64,000 bases of DNA from Pseudomonas sp. BP8 (GCF_017875955.1 NZ_JAGINK010000001.1:5668501-5732500), one strand, 5' to 3'. Positions 24,376 through 32,134 are shown, numbered from the stretch's first letter. Notes: generated from the letters alone by a model not told the origin. Translations and numbers: made by a program.

Positions 24376-26685
24376 TCAGGCCGGTACCGCCGCGCGCAGT
24401 TCACGCGCCGCCGCCACCATGTTGACCAGCGCCGCCTCGGTCTCCGGCCAGGCGCGGGTCTTCAGGCCGCAGTCCGGATTGACCCACAAGCGCTCAGCCG
24501 GGATGCGCTGGGCCGCCTTGCGCAGCAGCTTGACCATCTCTTCGCGGCTCGGCACCCGTGGCGAGTGAATGTCGTAGACGCCCGGGCCGATCTCGTTCGG
24601 GTAGTCGAACTTCTCGAACGCCTCCAACAGTTCCATGTCCGAGCGCGATGTCTCGATGGTGATCACGTCGGCATCCATCGCCGCGATCGACTCGATCACA
24701 TCGTTGAACTCGCTGTAGCACATGTGGGTGTGGATCTGGGTCTCGTCCCGTACGCCAGAAGCGCACAGGCGGAACGCCTCGGTGGCCCACTCGAGATAAT
24801 TGGCCCAGGCGCTGCGGCGCAGGGGCAGGCCTTCGCGGAAGGCCGCCTCGTCGATCTGGACAATCTTGATGCCCGCCGCCTCGAGGTCGAGCACTTCGTC
24901 ACGGATTGCCAGCGCCAGCTGACGGGCCTGGGTTTCGCGGCTGACGTCGTCACGTGGGAACGACCACATCAGCATGGTCACCGGGCCGGTCAGCATGCCC
25001 TTCATGACCTTGCTGGTCAGCCCTTGCGCGTACTTGATCCACTCCACCGTCATGGCTTGCGGACGGCTCAGGTCACCGAAAATCACCGCCGGCTTCACAC
25101 AGCGCGAACCGTAGCTCTGGACCCAGCCGAAACGGGTGAACACATAGCCATCGAGCTGCTCGGCGAAGTACTCGACCATGTCGTTGCGCTCGGCCTCGCC
25201 GTGCACCAGTACGTCCAGGCCGAGATCTTCCTGGATTTTCACCGCGTGACGAATCTCGCTGTGCATCGCCTCGGTGTACTCGGATTCGCTGAGCTTGCCT
25301 TGCTTGAACGACTGGCGCGCCAGACGGATCGCCGAAGTCTGTGGGAACGAACCAATGGTCGTGGTCGGAAACGCTGGCAGCTCCAGCCCGGCACGCTGCT
25401 TGGCGATACGCTGCTCGAAGGCCGACAGACGCTGGCTGTCTTTAGCTTTGATGGCTGCAATACGCGCCTGCACCGCCGGCTTGTGAATACGCGGCGAAGC
25501 GGCACGACTGGCCTGCACCGCGCGGCTGTCTTCCAGCGCAGTGTGCACGTCGACCGCGCCCGGCTGGTTGACGGCTTTAGTCAGCACGGCCACTTCCTGG
25601 CACTTCTGCACGGCGAAGGCCAACCAGCTGCGCAGCTCGGCATCCAGTTTGTCTTCACGGGCCAGGTCGACCGGGCAGTGCAGCAGCGAGCAGGACGGCG
25701 CGACCCACAGGCGATCGCCCAGGCGCTCGGCGGCGTGACGCAGTACCTCCAATGCCTTCTCCAGATCGCAGCGCCATACGTTGCGGCCGTTGACCACGCC
25801 CAGCGAGAGCACCTTGTACGCCGGCAGGCGGTCGAGAATGGTCGGGTACTGCTCCGGCGCACGCACCAGGTCGATGTGCAGGCCATCGACTGGCAGGTTG
25901 GCAGCCAGGCCGAGGTTGTCCTCCAGGCCACCGAAGTAGGTGGCGACCAGCTTTTTCAGCGGCGCACGCTGCAGGATGTTGTAGACGCGCTCGTAGGCAT
26001 TCTTCCAATCCTGTGGCAGATCCAGCACCAGAATCGGCTCATCGATCTGTACCCATTCCACGCCCTGCGCCGCCAGGCGATTGAAGATCTCGTCGTACAG
26101 CGGCAGCAGGCGGTCGACCAGCTCGAGCTTGTCGAAGTCGGCGCCTTTGGTCTTGCCCAGCCACAGGTAGGTCAGCGGACCGATGACCACCGGCTTGATG
26201 GTGTGGCCGAGCGCCTTGGCTTCGGCGACTTCTTCGAACAGCTGCTCCCAGCTCAGGGCGAACTGCTGATCGGCGCTGAATTCAGGGACCAGGTAGTGGT
26301 AGTTGGTGTCGAACCACTTGGTCATTTCTTGCGCATGGGCACCGCCACAGCAGCTGTCGCTGCGGTCCGTCGCCACGGCGCCACGGGCCATGGCGAACAG
26401 GGTGTGCAGGGTCGGCTTGGCACCGTCGTGGGGGCGGAAGCGCTGCGGGATCACCCCGAAGGTCAGCGAGTGGGTCAGCACCTGGTCGTACCAGGCGAAG
26501 TCGCCGACCGGCAGCAGGTCGATGCCGGCGTCCTTTTGCGCTTGCCAGTGAGTGGCGCGCAGCTCGCGGCCAACGGCGCGCAGACCGGCTTCATCGAGCT
26601 CGCCCTTCCAGAAGGCCTCCTGGGCTTTTTTCAGTTCACGATCCCGACCGATGCGCGGAAAGCCCAGGTTATGTGCCAGTGCCAT
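24376..26685 (-). CDS. metE: Cobalamin-independent methionine synthase
   Basis: A 769-aa enzyme that transfers the methyl group of 5-methyl-tetrahydropteroyl-triglutamate to homocysteine. The N-terminal barrel starts MALAHNLGFPRIGRDRELKK; the C-terminal catalytic barrel carries the zinc ligands His and Cys in HTHMCYSEF and the last Cys in NPDCGLKTRAW. The length is full. The upstream gap holds a MetR-like palindrome and no cobalamin riboswitch. A methylenetetrahydrofolate reductase-like gene diverges 430 bp away, which would supply the methyl donor. Confidence 0.97.
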   Translation of the reverse strand: MALAHNLGFPRIGRDRELKKAQEAFWKGELDEAGLRAVGRELRATHWQAQKDAGIDLLPVGDFAWYDQVLTHSLTFGVIPQRFRPHDGAKPTLHTLFAMARGAVATDRSDSCCGGAHAQEMTKWFDTNYHYLVPEFSADQQFALSWEQLFEEVAEAKALGHTIKPVVIGPLTYLWLGKTKGADFDKLELVDRLLPLYDEIFNRLAAQGVEWVQIDEPILVLDLPQDWKNAYERVYNILQRAPLKKLVATYFGGLEDNLGLAANLPVDGLHIDLVRAPEQYPTILDRLPAYKVLSLGVVNGRNVWRCDLEKALEVLRHAAERLGDRLWVAPSCSLLHCPVDLAREDKLDAELRSWLAFAVQKCQEVAVLTKAVNQPGAVDVHTALEDSRAVQASRAASPRIHKPAVQARIAAIKAKDSQRLSAFEQRIAKQRAGLELPAFPTTTIGSFPQTSAIRLARQSFKQGKLSESEYTEAMHSEIRHAVKIQEDLGLDVLVHGEAERNDMVEYFAEQLDGYVFTRFGWVQSYGSRCVKPAVIFGDLSRPQAMTVEWIKYAQGLTSKVMKGMLTGPVTMLMWSFPRDDVSRETQARQLALAIRDEVLDLEAAGIKIVQIDEAAFREGLPLRRSAWANYLEWATEAFRLCASGVRDETQIHTHMCYSEFNDVIESIAAMDADVITIETSRSDMELLEAFEKFDYPNEIGPGVYDIHSPRVPSREEMVKLLRKAAQRIPAERLWVNPDCGLKTRAWPETEAALVNMVAAARELRAAVPA

Positions 26686-26743
26686 GTCTCTTGTCCCTTA
26701 GATTGGAAATTCAATGAGCGAATTTTCCGCGCAAAGGGCATCG

Positions 26744-26777
26744 TGAGACAAACTCATATAATTTGTGTTGATCACAA
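26744..26777. promoter_or_regulatory. Palindromes upstream of metE, candidate MetR sites
   Basis: TGAGACAAACTCA (26744-26756) is a perfect 4-5-4 palindrome similar to the MetR half-site pattern TGAA-N5-TTCA. TTGTG-N5-CACAA lies next to it at 26763-26777. Toward metE, TTGTGA and a TATAT-like box fall in this stretch. MetR control of metE is known in enterics; here it is inferred. Confidence 0.5.
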
Positions 26778-26804
26778 GATTTACTCACGTTGCAGATCCC
26801 CGCC

Positions 26805-26910
26805 TACCCTGTAGGAGCGGGCTTGCCCCGCGAACACCGGCGCAGCCGGTGCCATCCACCACGGTGGCTGGGCTGGCCTCTTCGCGGGGCAAGCCCGCTC
26901 CTACAGGGTA
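26805..26910. repeat. Inverted REP pair
   Basis: CCTGTAGGAGCGGGCTTGCC (26808 on) and CCTCTTCGCGGGGCAAGCCC (26877 on) flank CCGGCGCAGCCGG and CCACCACGGTGG hairpins. They fill half of the gap between metE and the divergent reductase gene. The remaining 200 bp to that gene shows no further feature. Confidence 0.92.
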
Positions 26911-27113
26911 TGCGCCGCATTTGCGGACTGTGTTCTCTACGCGACAGCGAAGCCCCAACAGGCTCAACCCAGAGCAAATGCCCAAAACCTTTGAAGGGCT
27001 AACCCATGAGCCCCAATGTCTCAACCAAATCATTACCCTGCGCATCCAGACAAGCGCCCCACCCGCACATCAAGCAAAATGTCACCCTACCCCCACCCGG
27101 TACCCAGCCCGCC

Positions 27114-28667
27114 ATGAGCCAGCTGAAATCCGCGCTGCACGAACACACCTTCGTCTGCGTCATGGAATTCGTCCCCAAGCCCTCCGCCGAGCGCTTCACC
27201 GCGATCGAAGCGATCATGGCCCGCACCCACCTGTGCAACTGGCCGTTGACCGTGGCCATCGGCGACCGCGTCGGCAGCCCGCTGGACATGTCGCCCCTGG
27301 ACGCCTTCACCTCCTTCAACACCCCCGTCCCTGCCCTGCTGCACTTCTCAGGCAAGGCCCGCGAACGCCACGACCTGCTCGCGCAACTGCAGCACATGGA
27401 CGCCGCCGGCCTCGACCAACTGCTGATCCTCACCGGCGACCGCCTCCCCGGCCACGAGCCCGGCCAACGCCCGGTGCGCTACCTCGAGTCGGTCGCCGCC
27501 TTGCAGATCGCCCGCCAGGCCCGCCCAGACTGGCTACTCGGCGCCGCTCTCAACCCCTTCAAGTACCACGAAGAGGAAGGCGCCGCGCAGTACTTCAAGG
27601 CCGAGAAAAAGCTCACGGCCGGCGCCGACTTCATGACCCTGCAACTGGGCTACGACGACCGCAAGCACCACGAAGCCCTGCAGTGGATGAAGCGCCAGCC
27701 AGCGCCCAAACCCCTGATCGCCTGCCTCATGGCCCTGACCCACGGCCGCGCGAAGATGCTCGAGCATGTCGCCGGCGCCGTGGTCACGCCGTCGATGCGC
27801 GAGATGCTTGCGGCCGAGCTTGAGGTGTCGAAGGCTTATGCACTGGCGCGCAGCATCGACCGGCTGGCGCTGCAGATCATTGGGTTGAAGTTGATGGGTT
27901 ATGCCGGCGTGCACCTGTCCGGGATCCATGACCTCGCCCAGCTGCAATCGCTTGAGCAGGCGCTGGAGGCGAGGCTGAGCGACATCGTCAGCCTGGAGCA
28001 GTGGGCGCCAGCCTGGGCCGCCAGCTGGCAGATGCCAGGGCTGCCTGCGGTCTGCTTCAATCCACCGGGTGCGAACTGGCGGCTGGGTGAATCGCGGGTG
28101 AGTGCCAGCCTGCGAGAGAAGGCGCGCTATCAGCTGCTGTCCGGCTTTCACTCGGTACTGTTCGATCGGAGCAACTGGGTAAGCCGCGCGTTTGGCTGGG
28201 CGGTGACGAGGCCAGTGTGGTCATCGCCCAACGCCGCGCGGCTGCTGCATGGTCTCGAGCGTGGGATAAAAAGGCCGATGGTTGGTTGTGACACCTGCGG
28301 TCGCTGCCGGTTGGAGGACACGTTGTACATCTGTCCCGAGACTTGCCCCAAAGGTTTGGCCAATGGGCCTTGCGGTGGTACCTCGCAAAATCGCTGCGAG
28401 TTTGGTGACCGTGAGTGTGTGCACAGTGTGAAGTACCGTACCGCTAAATCGGTCAGGCAGACTGCGGTGCTCACCGAGCGGTTGATTGCGTGTGTCGAGG
28501 TTGAGACGCGGCATCGCAGTTCTTGGCCGGGGTGGTTTGATGCGACCCAGGCAGGTGCGGGTAGTGGCAGCAAAATTGCGCCGCGCAGCAGCCCTGAAGC
28601 TAAGTCCGCGCTACCGAGCACGTCTCGCAGCAAACACAGCGATGCCTTGGCAGAGTTGGACAGCTGA
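27114..28667 (+). CDS. Methylenetetrahydrofolate reductase-like protein with cysteine-rich C-terminal domain
   Basis: A 517-aa protein. The N-terminal part (about 1-310) is a MetF-type barrel: FVCVMEFVPKPSAERF, LLILTGDRLPG, GAALNPFKYHEEE and FMTLQLGYDD. The C-terminal part (about 385-460) has cysteines in CDTCGRC, CPETCPKGLANGPCGG and CEFGDREC, typical of the MTHFR C-terminal family found with acetogen-type MetV. It could bind iron-sulfur or zinc and change the electron donor. The start at 27114 is the ATG before SQLKSALHEH; the upstream frame is repeat-derived. Divergence from metE suggests methyl-folate supply. The last 55 residues are low-complexity. Confidence 0.85.
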   Translation: MSQLKSALHEHTFVCVMEFVPKPSAERFTAIEAIMARTHLCNWPLTVAIGDRVGSPLDMSPLDAFTSFNTPVPALLHFSGKARERHDLLAQLQHMDAAGLDQLLILTGDRLPGHEPGQRPVRYLESVAALQIARQARPDWLLGAALNPFKYHEEEGAAQYFKAEKKLTAGADFMTLQLGYDDRKHHEALQWMKRQPAPKPLIACLMALTHGRAKMLEHVAGAVVTPSMREMLAAELEVSKAYALARSIDRLALQIIGLKLMGYAGVHLSGIHDLAQLQSLEQALEARLSDIVSLEQWAPAWAASWQMPGLPAVCFNPPGANWRLGESRVSASLREKARYQLLSGFHSVLFDRSNWVSRAFGWAVTRPVWSSPNAARLLHGLERGIKRPMVGCDTCGRCRLEDTLYICPETCPKGLANGPCGGTSQNRCEFGDRECVHSVKYRTAKSVRQTAVLTERLIACVEVETRHRSSWPGWFDATQAGAGSGSKIAPRSSPEAKSALPSTSRSKHSDALAELDS

Positions 28668-28763
28668 TCTACCGCGCACGTGAACCCATGCCTTGCTGTC
28701 GGCAAATCCCTCATTAAGATAGGACGCTTGTTCATCTATCAGCATTGAGAGGCAGCCGGCCCC

Positions 28764-29342
28764 ATGGTTACCACCGTTCGCCCATCGAAGCCCCAGGCAG
28801 ACTTATTCTTACTGTGCATTGAGTTGCAGGACATCGAACCGAAGATCTGGCGGCGCGTTGTCGTGCCATCGACCATCACCCTGAGCCGTCTGCACAAGGT
28901 TATTCAGGAGGCGATGGGGTGGCAGGATACCCACCTGCATGAGTTTCAGATTGGCGGTGAGCGTTATGGGGTTCCCGACCCGGATGGCTGGGGCGAGTCG
29001 ATGCAGTCTGAGGCACGCAAGCGCCTAGGCAAGGTCTTGAACGGCCAGCACGAGTTTGGCTACCTGTATGACTTCGGCGACAGCTGGCAGCATCGGATCG
29101 AAGTGGAACAGATTCTGCCCGCCAAGGCCTATCCGCAGGTGCCTTGCTGCATCGCCGGTGGCAATGCGTGTCCGCCGGAGGATGTTGGGGGAGCGTGGGG
29201 GTATAGCGAGTTTGTCGCGGCGATGGCTGACCCGCGTCATCCGGACCATGAGTTCAGGATGGAGTGGTTTGGGGAGGCATTTGATGCAACGGAGTTTGAT
29301 TGTGAGGAGACGAATCAGTGGGTGGCGCGGTTGCCTTGCTGA
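28764..29342 (+). CDS. Plasmid pRiA4b ORF-3 family protein (IS1096 TnpR-like)
   Basis: A 192-aa protein with LQDIEPKIWRRVVVPSTITL and LHKVIQEAMGWQDTHLHEFQ, then LYDFGDSWQHRIEVEQILP and a GYSEFVAAMADPRHPDHEF segment, all signatures of the pRiA4b ORF-3/IS1096 TnpR family. The family is often found on plasmids, in mobile elements and in accessory DNA; its function is not known. It marks the left side of the accessory stretch that runs to tRNA-Thr. The gene is intact and its base composition is similar to its neighbours. Confidence 0.85.
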   Translation: MVTTVRPSKPQADLFLLCIELQDIEPKIWRRVVVPSTITLSRLHKVIQEAMGWQDTHLHEFQIGGERYGVPDPDGWGESMQSEARKRLGKVLNGQHEFGYLYDFGDSWQHRIEVEQILPAKAYPQVPCCIAGGNACPPEDVGGAWGYSEFVAAMADPRHPDHEFRMEWFGEAFDATEFDCEETNQWVARLPC

Positions 29343-29440
29343 TTAGCGGCATCCAACGATTCCAGCTTATGAGCCTGATGGAGTTGGACCACCGTAATTC
29401 CTAACAGCTTGGCGGCTTTAGGCTCACCGACGATCGCAGG
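29340..29440 (-). pseudogene. Possible remnant of a helix-turn-helix coding sequence
   Basis: On the minus strand this stretch encodes EPKAAKLLGITVVQLHQAHK followed by LESLDAAN in one open frame, which looks like the recognition part of a small DNA-binding domain. The frame is cut upstream by a TGA and has no start codon. It may be a decayed regulator or excisionase; the match is by eye only. Confidence 0.3.
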
Positions 29441-29504
29441 ATAATTTCAGCCGATATGGCGGGCCGCTCTCTCACAAGCGTCCCTGATTGATGCTTGGGC
29501 GCGC

Positions 29505-29741
29505 CTACCTAGGGCTATCGTCTTGCATCTCGTCATCTGTCTTGAGCAACTTGCTGCACTGCTCAGCCACTAGGCTGCTGATGATGCGGATTGCCTGATG
29601 GATGCCGCCTGTGTTGCGGAAGCTCAGTTGAGGGTTGTGTTCACACTCCAGCATCTCGTCATGCTGGACCAGCGCCTCACCGAGCAGTTCGAGGGTCCAG
29701 GCGTAGTTCTGGACGCTGTTCAGGCGTTCGTGGTCGGTCAT
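29505..29741 (-). CDS. Small hypothetical protein, copy A (78 aa)
   Basis: The protein MTDHERLNSVQNYAWTLELL, GEALVQHDEMLECEHNPQLS, ending KTDDEMQDDSPR, is helical, acidic and without signal peptide. A second copy lies at 30512-30730 with three differences in the first 72 residues and another C-terminus. The ATG at 29741 is chosen because copy B has GGAGGT six bases before the same ATG; in copy A the site reads GCAGGT, so translation may be weaker. I recognise no domain; it resembles the short acidic orphan proteins frequent in Pseudomonas. Confidence 0.72.
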   Translation of the reverse strand: MTDHERLNSVQNYAWTLELLGEALVQHDEMLECEHNPQLSFRNTGGIHQAIRIISSLVAEQCSKLLKTDDEMQDDSPR

Positions 29742-29899
29742 GGGCGGACCTGCCTTTGAGCTGGTTGGGCGTGGGTTTGGGTGTGGATTGGATAGAAATG
29801 GACGGCAGGACACACCGACGAAGCTGGACGGCGGAGAACGAATGCGAGGATCTTGCTCGAGATGCGCGTTTGCATGCATGAGACTCCAAGTTTGATTGG

Positions 29900-29996
29900 A
29901 GCTGCCACGCATCGTCGCCAAACGATTGGGTGGCAGCTGTACGCAGGTTGGCGAACCGGGAACTTGGAACCCGGCAGACCCGAAGGTCTCCCACGC
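29900..29996 (-). ncRNA. Conserved structured element, copy A
   Basis: On the minus strand the element has a stable hairpin GAGACCTTCGGGTCT with a tetraloop, then CCGGGTTCC pairing with GGAA-CCGG (stem CCGGGTTCC / GGGAACTTGG region), then GGTTCGCCAACC, and ends CAGCTGCCACCCAATCG. The same order of hairpins appears at 30895-30991 and, partly, at 30292-30373. Interrupted frames and different substitutions between copies speak against coding. It lies in the leader of the small gene. RNA status is inferred from pairing and conservation. Confidence 0.5.
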
Positions 29997-30025
29997 ACAG
30001 CTACCATTGCACGAGGCTGCGGGCA

Positions 30026-30058
30026 CAAAAAAAGCGCCTGCAATCGTGTGGGGCGCTG
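30026..30058 (-). terminator. Minus-strand rho-independent terminator within unit A
   Basis: Read on the minus strand, AGCGCC-N13-GGCGCT is followed by seven T. It is placed about 285 bp upstream of the small gene, so it would end or attenuate a transcript that begins near 30190. Confidence 0.7.
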
Positions 30059-30291
30059 TTGCGCCAAGTTATCCGAGTCGCCAAACCCGATCGCGGAATT
30101 TGCCGCGACTTGGGGAATTTATCCCTTGGGGCTTGGAGGTGCAAGTGCCAGAGCTGTGCGAAATAGCATTCAATGTTGAAGGAAAATGCGAGCACGGGAT
30201 TTGGGAATCAATGCGGTTGCAAAGACGTCTCCGGGCACATTTGCAGGACCCAGGCCTCAGCCACATCGACACGATTAGTCCGGCTACGGCT

Positions 30292-30373
30292 AGAAGTTGG
30301 GTGGCAGCTGCGTGTGGGGTAGGAATACCGGGAAACTTGGAACCCGGCCAGGCCTAGGCCTGCCCACACATAG
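30292..30373 (-). ncRNA. Conserved structured element, partial copy C
   Basis: GTTGGGTGGCAGCTGCGTGT, a spacer, CCGGGAAACTTGGAACCCGG, then CCAGGCCTAGGCCTGCC and CACACATAGC follow the same order as copies A and B, but the tetraloop hairpin is replaced by another palindrome (CAGGCCTAGGCCTG). Compensating change with conserved architecture supports RNA structure. No small gene follows this copy directly. Confidence 0.42.
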
Positions 30374-30511
30374 CCGTCATAGCTCAGAGAGCGTTCCACG
30401 CGCAACTGATCAAGCCAACCCGTAAGGGAGAATCTCACCAAGCCAAGTGGGCCGCGGTCTCACGAGCGCCCCTAATCGCTGATTGCGCGAGCCTTACCTG
30501 GTGGCTTCGCC

Positions 30512-30730
30512 TTACACTTCGTCATCCGTCTTGAGCAACTTGCTGCACTGCTCAGCCACAAGACGACTGATGATGCGGATGGCCTGATGGATGCCGGCTG
30601 TGTTGCGGAAGCTCAGTTGAGGGTTGTGTTCACACTCCAGCATCTCGTCATGCTGGACCAGCGCCTCACCGAGCAGTTCGAGGGTCCAGGCGTAGTTCTG
30701 GACGCTGTTCAGGCGTTCATGGTCGGTCAT
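30512..30730 (-). CDS. Small hypothetical protein, copy B (72 aa)
   Basis: This is a near-identical paralogue of the protein at 29505-29741: within the shared part it differs at NTAGI for NTGGI, ISRLV for ISSLV and at the last residue, and it stops at KTDDEV. GGAGGT lies six bases before the ATG at 30730, a better ribosome binding site than in copy A. The longer frame that continues upstream to 31184 runs through the structured element and is not accepted. Function unknown. Confidence 0.75.
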   Translation of the reverse strand: MTDHERLNSVQNYAWTLELLGEALVQHDEMLECEHNPQLSFRNTAGIHQAIRIISRLVAEQCSKLLKTDDEV

Positions 30731-30894
30731 GGGCGGACCTCCCTTTGAGCTGGTGGGCGTGGGCTTGGGTGTGGATTGGATAGAAGTGAACAGAGGGCCG
30801 AGCTGGAACGGCTAGGCGGCGGAGAACGGATGCGAGGATCCTGGACGGACTTTTGATGGTCATGCATGAGGTCCTTTTCTGTTGAAGCACCACA

Positions 30895-30991
30895 CCGACC
30901 GTCGCCAAACGATTGGGTGGCAGCTGTACGCAGGTTGGCGAACCGAGGAAAAGGAACCCGGCAGACCCGAAGGTCTCCCACGCACAGCCGC
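30895..30991 (-). ncRNA. Conserved structured element, copy B
   Basis: It matches copy A nearly base for base (GTCGCCAAACGATTGGGTGG, CAGCTGTACGCAGGTTGGCG, CAGACCCGAAGGTCTCCCAC), except that the middle CCGGGAACTT stem segment has become CCGAGGAAAA. It lies upstream of the second small gene and downstream of its own minus-strand terminator. Confidence 0.5.
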
Positions 30992-31013
30992 CATTACACG
31001 AAACTGCAGGCAC

Positions 31014-31047
31014 AAAAAAAGCGCCTGTAATCGTGGTTGGGGCGCTG
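31014..31047 (-). terminator. Minus-strand rho-independent terminator within unit B
   Basis: AGCGCC-N15-GGCGCT followed by seven T on the minus strand. Although the loop differs in length and sequence from unit A, both arms and the T run are kept. Confidence 0.7.
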
Positions 31048-31237
31048 TTGCGCCTTTTCGGTCGAGTCGCCAAACCCGGTCGCGGAATTTGCCGCGACTT
31101 GGGGAATTTATCCCTTGGAAGACGGTGGTGCAAGTGCCAATGCTGTCCGAAATGTCCTTGAATGTTGAAGGACAGGTCCGTCACTTTAGATGAGATGGAG
31201 GCGCGCTTCGGTTCTCCGCAACGATTGAGGTCTCAGC

Positions 31238-31687
31238 ATGGAATGCCACGTTCGTCCCGCCACGAGCAAAGATGCAGCAGCGATAAGCCGCGTAGCTATA
31301 GCCGCCCTGCGTGGGTCAAATTCACAGGACTATCCGCCTGATGTGATCGCTCAAGTTGAGCAGAGCTTTTCTCCTGAAGCCATCGCTACACAGCTTACGA
31401 AGCGTAGGGTCTTCGTAGCCTTGTTGGGCGAAAAGATTATTGGCACTGCCGGTCTCGACGGTCATGTCGTCAGAAGTGTTTTCGTTGACCCCGCTCACCA
31501 GAAAGGCGGTATCGGGCGGCACTTGATGGATGTCATTCATACAACTGCTGCCAGCGCAGGAGTTGGAGCTGTACGTGTGCCATCGTCGATTACAGCTGAA
31601 AGGTTTTATACCGCGTTGGGTTATCAGAAAATCCGCGACGAGTTTCATGGGGCGGAGCGCACCATCGTTATGGAGAAGCGGCTGTAG
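31238..31687 (+). CDS. GNAT family N-acetyltransferase
   Basis: A 149-aa acetyl-CoA-dependent acetyltransferase. MECHVRPATSKDAAAISRVA opens the fold, and the acetyl-CoA pyrophosphate loop is HQKGGIGRHLMDV after VRSVFVDPA; the end has FYTALGYQKI. The substrate is unknown. Its GC content looks somewhat lower than the flanking core genes, in line with a position inside the accessory stretch between the duplicated units and the IS66 remnant. Confidence 0.87.
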   Translation: MECHVRPATSKDAAAISRVAIAALRGSNSQDYPPDVIAQVEQSFSPEAIATQLTKRRVFVALLGEKIIGTAGLDGHVVRSVFVDPAHQKGGIGRHLMDVIHTTAASAGVGAVRVPSSITAERFYTALGYQKIRDEFHGAERTIVMEKRL

Positions 31688-31689
31688 TA

Positions 31690-32012
31690 TTAGCCCAGAC
31701 TATCTAACCAGTTCTGCGGCAATAAATCAGTGATCTCACTGGACCGCTGAGTGGGCCGCCGCGTCAGCACATCTTTGAGATAGGCATACGGATCATGCCC
31801 ATTCATGCGCGGCGATTGGATCAGGCTCATGAGTGCAGCCGCCCGCTCGCCACTGCGCAGCGACCCGGCAAACAGCCAGTTCGAGCGACCAAGCGCCCAT
31901 GGCCGTATCCGGTTTTCAACTTGGTTGTTGTCGACGGGTACAGCCCCATCGTCTAGGTAGCGCGTCAGCGCTACCCAGCGTTTCCTGATTTCATCATGGA
32001 CGCCAGCAATGC
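31690..32012 (-). pseudogene. IS66-family transposase, C-terminal remnant
   Basis: The minus strand encodes DEIRKRWVALTRYLDDGAVP, VDNNQVENRIRPWALGRSNW, LFAGSLRSGERAAALMSLIQ, SPRMNGHDPYAYLKDVLTRR and ends NWLDSLG-stop. This is the C-terminal catalytic end of an IS66 TnpC transposase, including the DNNxxEN...R signature with the last acidic residue. Only about 107 residues of about 510 remain and there is no start codon. No terminal inverted repeats are apparent; a REP-like sequence (32022-32062) adjoins the broken end. Confidence 0.9.
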
Positions 32013-32021
32013 TGGGGGTGC

Positions 32022-32062
32022 TGCGCGCCCCTTTCGCGACACAAGGCCGCTCCCGTGAGGAC
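32022..32062. repeat. REP-like element, second type
   Basis: GCGCCCCTTTCGCGACACAA is followed by GGCCGCTCCCGTGAGGA. It is the complement of the GGAGCGGCCTTGTGTCGCGA type seen at 21120 and separates the IS66 and Fic remnants. Confidence 0.72.
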
Positions 32063-32134
32063 TGTGCATGCCGATAAAGCGGCGCTGTTCATTGTGGGGC
32101 ATTGGATCGCGAAAGGCTGCAGAGCAGCACCGGC

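Larger units (their letters stand above)
29461..30185 (-). repeat. Tandem duplication unit A (small gene plus structured element)
   Basis: This unit recurs at 30449-31175 with a steady offset of 987-989 bp, checked at four landmarks (GGGCCGC, the gene start, the GCACAAAAAAAGCGCC tract, and GGGGAATTTATCCC). It contains a small gene, an upstream hairpin-rich segment, and a minus-strand terminator. Confidence 0.85.
30449..31175 (-). repeat. Tandem duplication unit B
   Basis: The second copy of the unit at 29461-30185. The downstream flank, gene, leader element and terminator are all kept in the same order and orientation. The 260 bp between units A and B hold element copy C and no gene. Confidence 0.85.

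Noticed and set aside
26686..26800. Cobalamin riboswitch before metE
   Set aside because: The leader is too short and no B12-box-like sequence was seen.
24565..26814. Long open frame antisense to metE
   Set aside because: metE is complete with its zinc ligands; the opposite frame has no recognisable content.
29591..30357. Overlapping open frames on both strands across the structured element
   Set aside because: Frames on both strands are open in different copies with frameshifts between them; the conserved pattern is palindromic stems and not codons.
30717..31184. 155-codon minus-strand frame upstream of small gene copy B
   Set aside because: It crosses the terminator and hairpins and is not open in the same way in copy A.
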